Source: Alphaproteobacteria bacterium
GTDB lineage: Bacteria; Pseudomonadota; Alphaproteobacteria; TMED109
DNA: 64,000 nucleotides
Direction of reading: 5' to 3'
NCBI GenBank assembly: GCA_022825235.1
Contig: JAJDYI010000015.1
Coordinates: 49,354-113,353 of the forward strand
This document shows positions 59,969-64,000 of this stretch, in pieces (position 1 is the stretch's first letter; the number at the start of each line of letters is the position of its first letter). The position numbers and the translations under genes were made by a program. The notes beneath the pieces were generated by a model that saw nothing but the letters and a program-made list of their open reading frames with translations, was not told the origin of the DNA and did not search any database.

Positions 59969-60454
59969 ATGCCGATTGACTTCGCCACGCTGAACTGGGG
60001 CACGTTGCTGATTGCCCACATTGCCTGCATGGCGGTGGTGCTGACAGCGATCGTGGTCCGCCGAAGATGGCTCAAGCCGCTCGCAGTGGTGTCGGGAGCG
60101 GTGAGCCTGTGGTTACCCCTGTTTGCGCTGCTCGATACATTGGGCTTGCCCAATCCCTACCCGCCAGTCGGAGATTACCGGCTGATTTCCTCGAAATACG
60201 ATCAGGACTCGGAACGCCTCTACCTGTTTGTGGACACCATGGGTCGCGATTCGACTCCGCGTGTCTACAGCATGCACTTTGACAAGACGCGCTACGACCG
60301 GATGGACCAGAACACCGACTACAGTGCCGTGGTAATGCGGCTCGGAAACGATGCGGGTGGCGATTACGAGGTCGTCTATGTCGACTACGAACCCCCAGAC
60401 CTATTGAAGGACGGCATGATGCGCGGCTGGCAGGCGCCCCGGGAAACCGATTGA
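59969..60454 (+). CDS. Small inner-membrane protein, paralogue B of the operon
   Basis: 161 residues with two helices (about 10-28, 35-55) and a soluble domain LGLPNPYPPVGDYRLISSKYD, RLYLFVDTMG and PRVYSMHFDKTRYDRM. The order of motifs is the same as in the 59477-59938 product, so they are paralogues despite low identity. Last gene of the operon. Confidence 0.72.
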   Translation: MPIDFATLNWGTLLIAHIACMAVVLTAIVVRRRWLKPLAVVSGAVSLWLPLFALLDTLGLPNPYPPVGDYRLISSKYDQDSERLYLFVDTMGRDSTPRVYSMHFDKTRYDRMDQNTDYSAVVMRLGNDAGGDYEVVYVDYEPPDLLKDGMMRGWQAPRETD

Positions 60455-61034
60455 CCCGGAACGTTGTCAGAAAGTTGAACCAACACCGTCGCCTGCCATT
60501 GGTGTTCTTGACCGTATCGTCGGGCCCGGCGACATCGCTGCCCGGAACGTGATCGGAGGGCCGAACCGGCTGCACCGCACCGTGCCGGAAGGCGGTCTTG
60601 ATGCCGCACCTTTGCCAACGACCAGCCCCACGGAAGGAGGGCCATCCATCTAAAGAAGCTTCTGGAGCAGGCTCCGTGTGGACCCCACGGAGGACCGGGC
60701 CGTGAGCCGGCCTGACTCCGGGGAGCAGGTCCAGGGATGAGCCATTCGCGCAAACCACGCTAGGACCGCGAGACCACGGAGCCCAAATTGCGAAAACGGG
60801 AGACCGGCTGGCTGTTGATCACCGGCGTGCCCAGTCGATAGGAACAGATTTTCGGTTCTGGCCCCTGCCGCCAAGAGGTGCGTTGCGCATCTGCTTTCGC
60901 CGGCAGATTCCCGCGGATGATTGACCCTTCCGCTCCGCTCCTTCGTCCGCGGACTCAGATCGGCAGACCGAGCCCAACACTTCCGCTTACCACCGCATCG
61001 AAATGAATGACTCGGACCGTTTCCGGAACGAGCA
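60455..61034. other. Gap after the channel operon, no gene recognised
   Basis: 580 bases. Both strands have short open frames without motifs (for example 60072-60758 minus, antisense to the operon). No hairpin terminator was found directly after 60454. The region may hold decayed mobile DNA, but no family could be named. Confidence 0.5.
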
Positions 61035-62048
61035 CTACGCCGGCTTCATCGCTTCCCGACACATCGTCTGCGACGGCGATTCGCCAAACTGCAGCCTGTA
61101 AAGCTGTGCGAAGCGACTGTGACTCCAGAAACCGCATTCGGCAGCGATGTCCCCCACCGTCTTCTGTCCCTTGCGGCACGACAACAATGCCCGCCGCGCT
61201 TCGGTCAATTTCACCGCGCGAAAGTAGCGAAGCGGCGTGGTGCCGGCGTGCCTGAGAAATGCCAACTGGATGGATCTGACGCTGCGGGAAGTGGCTTCGG
61301 ACAGGCGGGCGTAGTCGAACTCCGCCATCGTGCCGGCTGCCATGATGTCCCTGGCCTTCAGGAAGGTCTGATAGTCGCCCGAGCGGAATTCGCTGGGCCA
61401 CTGGTCGAGCACGGCCTCGTGCAGCGCAAATTCGGCCGCGATCACCGCAGCCAACGGACGGGCCATGTTCCGCCGAAGTGTCCGGCCCCTTGAACGGGCC
61501 CGGATCGCCCGCAGCAGGTCAATCGAGGCCCCGCGAAGTCTCGCCGCCAATACCGGCGCCTGCAGCACCGTGATCCGGCCGGCCGAGGGATCGAGCGGCT
61601 GGGGGAGTTCCCCGCCGGGCGCCACCCGTTCGAGGGCCGACTGCTCGATGCATACGGCGAGGATCCTGCCGCCCGCCGGACTGCTGAGACTCAGCTCGCA
61701 CCCGGGATTGGTAACCAGCAATTGGTCCCGGCTGAGTTCCACACCGTTGGCTCGGAACGGAGGGCTCTTTCCGACCACGAGCCCGAGGCTGATCATTCCG
61801 TCCGGGCAGCCCACCCGCTGCTCCAGCGCCCGATTGGCCGCTTCCAGGTGGAGGGAGATTCCTCCGCCCAGGAAGGCCGAGACAAATCGCCCCCGAAATG
61901 CCCCGGGCGACATTTGAACGTACTCCTGATCATGCCCGGCGAGTTGCTCCGACTGGGCATCGAAGTCATCGAAGGACCGGTCCACGCAGGCAGGCAGGAC
62001 TTCGCTATCGGCGCTTTTGGCGGGGGAAGGCAAAGACCGCTCACCCAC
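61035..62048 (-). CDS. AraC-family transcriptional regulator
   Basis: About 337 residues. The C-terminal double HTH is clear: ATSRSVRSIQLAFLRHAGTTPLRYFRAVKLTEARRALL (partly shown) and TVGDIAAECGFWSHSRFAQLYRLQFGESPSQTMC. The N-terminal part begins DFDAQSEQLAGHDQEYVQMSPGAFRGRF, as in AraC regulators that sense small molecules through a cupin-like domain. The start is uncertain: GTG 62048 is chosen, GTG 62135 is possible. It is divergent from the alpha/beta hydrolase gene and probably controls it. Confidence 0.85.
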   Translation of the reverse strand: MGERSLPSPAKSADSEVLPACVDRSFDDFDAQSEQLAGHDQEYVQMSPGAFRGRFVSAFLGGGISLHLEAANRALEQRVGCPDGMISLGLVVGKSPPFRANGVELSRDQLLVTNPGCELSLSSPAGGRILAVCIEQSALERVAPGGELPQPLDPSAGRITVLQAPVLAARLRGASIDLLRAIRARSRGRTLRRNMARPLAAVIAAEFALHEAVLDQWPSEFRSGDYQTFLKARDIMAAGTMAEFDYARLSEATSRSVRSIQLAFLRHAGTTPLRYFRAVKLTEARRALLSCRKGQKTVGDIAAECGFWSHSRFAQLYRLQFGESPSQTMCREAMKPA

Positions 62049-62152
62049 AGTTACGGCACCAACCGAGAGATGCGTTGCGCGAATGGCATAACCGTTCGAA
62101 CTCCAGGTGCATAGTCTAACGGGATCGTTGTTCACGGTAACGGAGGGCCGGC

Positions 62153-63106
62153 ATGCTTCGACGAACACTCTTCCAGGGCGCGGCGGCGGCACTCGCAGGG
62201 AGTGCCGCGGTGCGCGTGGCGACGGCACGGGCGGACACGGCGCCCAAGACCGCATTCGTGCTGGTGCACGGCTCGTGGCATGGCGGCTGGTGCTGGGGGC
62301 TCGTCCGCCCGAAGCTGCACGCGGCAGGCATGCTTTCCGTGGCTTTGGACCTGCCTGGCCACGGACTCCATGCGATCCTTCCGCAGTCGTATCTGCGACG
62401 TCCCCTCGATACGGAGGCTTTTGCCACGGAGCCGTGGGCGCTGGCCGACGTCGGTGTCCACAGCTACGCGGATGCCGTGCTCGAGGCCGCGCAGACCGCG
62501 CGCACCATGGGGGCGGAACGCGTCTTCGCGGTGGCCCACTCCATGGGCGGCGTGCCGGCCACGTTCGCAGCGGCCAAGGCACCGGACGCGTTCACCGGAC
62601 TGATCTACGTCGCTGCCCTCGTCCCGACTCCCCACAAGCCCGCCGGCGCCTATCTCGCGCTGGAGGACCAGCAGGCCAACAGTCTGGTGGGCCGGGTGAT
62701 CATGGCAAACCCGGGCGTCGTCGGGTCGCTGCGCATGGATCCCCGGTCAACCGATCCTGCTTACATTGCGGGCGCCAAGGAAGCGGTCGCCGCCGACGTT
62801 GACGACGCCCTCTGGTCAGCGGCGGTCAACATGCTGACACCCGATGCACCCGTATCGCTCTATGGAGACGAAGCCACGTTCGATCCCGCCTTCGGCCGGC
62901 TCCAGCGAACCTATATCTGTGCGACCAGTGACCGCACGGTGGTCCCCTCCACGTGCGAGGCCATCGTGGCCGACCTGAACCATGCGTGGCCGGACAATCC
63001 CACTGCTCTCGTCGACATCGATACGTCGCACGAGGTGATGTTGGCGAAGCCAGACCGGCTGGCCGAACTGGTGATCGCTGCCGCGGAGGGGACACCGCTT
63101 CAGTAA
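62153..63106 (+). CDS. Tat-exported alpha/beta hydrolase
   Basis: A 317-residue protein. It begins with a twin-arginine-like signal (MLRRTLFQGAAAALAGSAAVRVATARA). The hydrolase is of the SABP2/methyl-esterase and hydroxynitrile-lyase-like group: FVLVHGSWHGGWCWGLVRPKL (oxyanion HGSWHG), nucleophile elbow AHSMGG, an Asp late in the fold, and the catalytic His in DIDTSHEVMLAKPDRLAEL. A GGAGG RBS precedes the ATG. Likely target of the divergent AraC regulator. Confidence 0.88.
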   Translation: MLRRTLFQGAAAALAGSAAVRVATARADTAPKTAFVLVHGSWHGGWCWGLVRPKLHAAGMLSVALDLPGHGLHAILPQSYLRRPLDTEAFATEPWALADVGVHSYADAVLEAAQTARTMGAERVFAVAHSMGGVPATFAAAKAPDAFTGLIYVAALVPTPHKPAGAYLALEDQQANSLVGRVIMANPGVVGSLRMDPRSTDPAYIAGAKEAVAADVDDALWSAAVNMLTPDAPVSLYGDEATFDPAFGRLQRTYICATSDRTVVPSTCEAIVADLNHAWPDNPTALVDIDTSHEVMLAKPDRLAELVIAAAEGTPLQ

Positions 63107-63213
63107 GGAACGGCGCGTCCTTCCACGGTCGATGCGGCCCTCGCAGGAGTCGTGGGCCGCCCGACACGTCACACGGGCCCTGCGTCCCCCGTCTTCGCGG
63201 ACGGACCAGCCCT

Positions 63214-63609
63214 TCACCGTGCCGGGGGACGGGACGGGCGTGAGACGATCCACACCAGAACGCACCCCAGCGGCCCGGCTATCAGCCCGAAGGCCCAGAG
63301 CGGCCAGTCACGGGACATCGTCAGCCATGCAAAGCTGCCCGCGATTGCCACCGACGCCGCTCCCTTGGCCCACGGCGGAATGACCTGATGGTCTTGCCAG
63401 TCCCGAACCAACGTCCCGAACCGCGGGTGACGTCTGAGCCACTGTTGCCAGCGTGTCGAACTCCGTCCGAAGGCCCACGCTGCCAGCAAGAGGAAAGGGG
63501 TCGTAGGGAGCAACGGCAACACCACTCCGAGGCAGCCCAGGCCGACGCACAGCCACCCGATCCCGAGGAACAACCAGCGTCCGGGCCTGCCTCCGGGTAG
63601 TTGCGTCAT
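63214..63609 (-). CDS. DUF454 (YbaN) family membrane protein
   Basis: 131 residues. The start GRWLFLGIGWLCVGLGCLGVVLPLLPTTPFLLLAAWAF is the DUF454 signature (partly shown), with the conserved LPTTPF. WLRRHPRFGTLVRDWQDHQVIPPWAKGAA follows, then two more helices. Small inner-membrane protein of unknown function, common in proteobacteria. The ATG at 63609 gives the family N-terminus. Convergent with the hydrolase gene. Confidence 0.88.
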   Translation of the reverse strand: MTQLPGGRPGRWLFLGIGWLCVGLGCLGVVLPLLPTTPFLLLAAWAFGRSSTRWQQWLRRHPRFGTLVRDWQDHQVIPPWAKGAASVAIAGSFAWLTMSRDWPLWAFGLIAGPLGCVLVWIVSRPSRPPAR

Positions 63610-63933
63610 CGCGATCGTGCTTCCATCCGACGGCTTCCCGGACTGCACGGCCTGCCGGTCGCACACTGCCGCAGGAGTTCGGCGCGGCAGGACCGAGAGG
63701 CCGGCGGCCAGCGTCGCCCCGATTTGACTGCGGTGCGTGACAGCAGCTGAACCCGGCTGGCAAGACCACCGCTTCGCAAGCGGTCACCCGCGTTCTGCGA
63801 AGCGACGGGCCGCGTCTCGTTTGCCTGCGCCGCCGAGGACCACGCCGGCTGGGCGCCGACTAGACTGAAGTTCCAGAGAGTGGAAGAAGTAAGAGCCTGT
63901 TTTGGCGGGCAGTCATAAATTGTCAGCGGCGCG

Positions 63934-64000
63934 CTACTGGCTACGCGTCAACCGTACGCCGAGCAGCTTGAAGGCCTGTTGCTGGAGCGGGGTGGGCCGT
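63934..64000 (-). CDS. 3' end of an unidentified gene (runs off right edge)
   Basis: A minus-strand frame ends at TAG (63934-63936) and reads PLQQQAFKLLGVRLTRSQ before the edge. The amphipathic, well-formed tail resembles ends of some transposases or DNA-binding proteins, but 21 residues are too few for an assignment. The 324 bases between it and the DUF454 start hold no other clear gene. Confidence 0.35.
   Translation of the reverse strand, partial: RPTPLQQQAFKLLGVRLTRSQ

Noticed and set aside
58148..60454. Zorya, Tol-Pal or TonB-ExbBD locus
   Set aside because: No long ZorA tail, OmpA domain, helicase/nuclease, TolA/TolB or TonB protein is encoded nearby.

Overview
The window is high-GC DNA from a Gram-negative, aerobic proteobacterium, most likely an alphaproteobacterium outside the well-studied orders. 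The evidence is a PhaR/phasin/PhaB/PhaC polyhydroxyalkanoate cluster, a free-standing 42-residue aa3-oxidase subunit IV of the alphaproteobacterial type, many GTG starts with 4-base stop/start overlaps, an AlaC-GlpX-RecJ gene string, TRAP transport genes and several Tat-type signal peptides. No rRNA, CRISPR array or intact prophage was seen; two tRNA genes are present.

Layout. 1-4.3 kb: carbon storage (phaR, phaP, phaB, phaC and a small partner gene), with a promoter in front of phaP flanked by two PhaR-type palindromes. 4.4-9.35 kb: small membrane and lipoprotein genes, an RraA-like aldolase, an SDR, UvrD helicase and PrmA. 9.3-13.3 kb (minus): a gliding-type (Gld) ABC exporter with two periplasmic partners that carry histidine-rich stretches. 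13.4-22.9 kb (minus): a secreted lactonase-like enzyme, then housekeeping genes (phosphomannomutase, galU, recJ, glpX, aminotransferase, argC, rpsI, rplM), many translationally coupled. 23.2-24.2 kb: a FitAB-type toxin-antitoxin pair with its own promoter, and tRNA-Met. 24.4-34.5 kb: a small porin-like protein and acyl-CoA metabolism (two acyl-CoA dehydrogenases, CaiB-type CoA-transferase, mesaconyl-C4-CoA-hydratase-like enzyme, enoyl-CoA hydratase) with an AmpG-like MFS carrier and an orphan Tat-type solute-binding protein. 34.5-39.8 kb: a methyltransferase remnant, a secreted protein, an amidohydrolase with an internal Tat motif, an SH3 protein, a split ThDP decarboxylase and panC.

39.9-47.7 kb is an accessory stretch starting at tRNA-Arg(ACG). 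It holds a broken DUF4338 gene, an HTH/PIN toxin-antitoxin pair, a 625-residue AbiEi-like/HipA fusion with its own promoter and palindrome, a truncated IS1595-type transposase, a LysR regulator and long non-coding gaps. 47.8-50.9 kb is a complete TRAP transporter. 52.6-57.2 kb (minus) is a PQQ-dehydrogenase locus: a quinoprotein with an Asp-Tyr-Asp signature, a c-type cytochrome with a long C-terminal extension ending in an EF-hand loop, and two uncharacterised envelope proteins. Divergent from it, 58.1-60.5 kb is a four-gene operon with an ExbB/TolQ/MotA-type channel subunit, an ExbD-like one-TM partner and two paralogous inner-membrane proteins; I know of no described system with this make-up. 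The window ends with an AraC regulator divergent from a Tat-exported alpha/beta hydrolase, a DUF454 membrane protein and the 3' tail of another gene.

The best candidates for something undescribed are the 58.1-60.5 kb proton-channel-like operon, the AbiEi-HipA fusion at 42 kb, and the quinoprotein/EF-hand cytochrome pair. All functional assignments come from reading motifs by eye; no database search was run.
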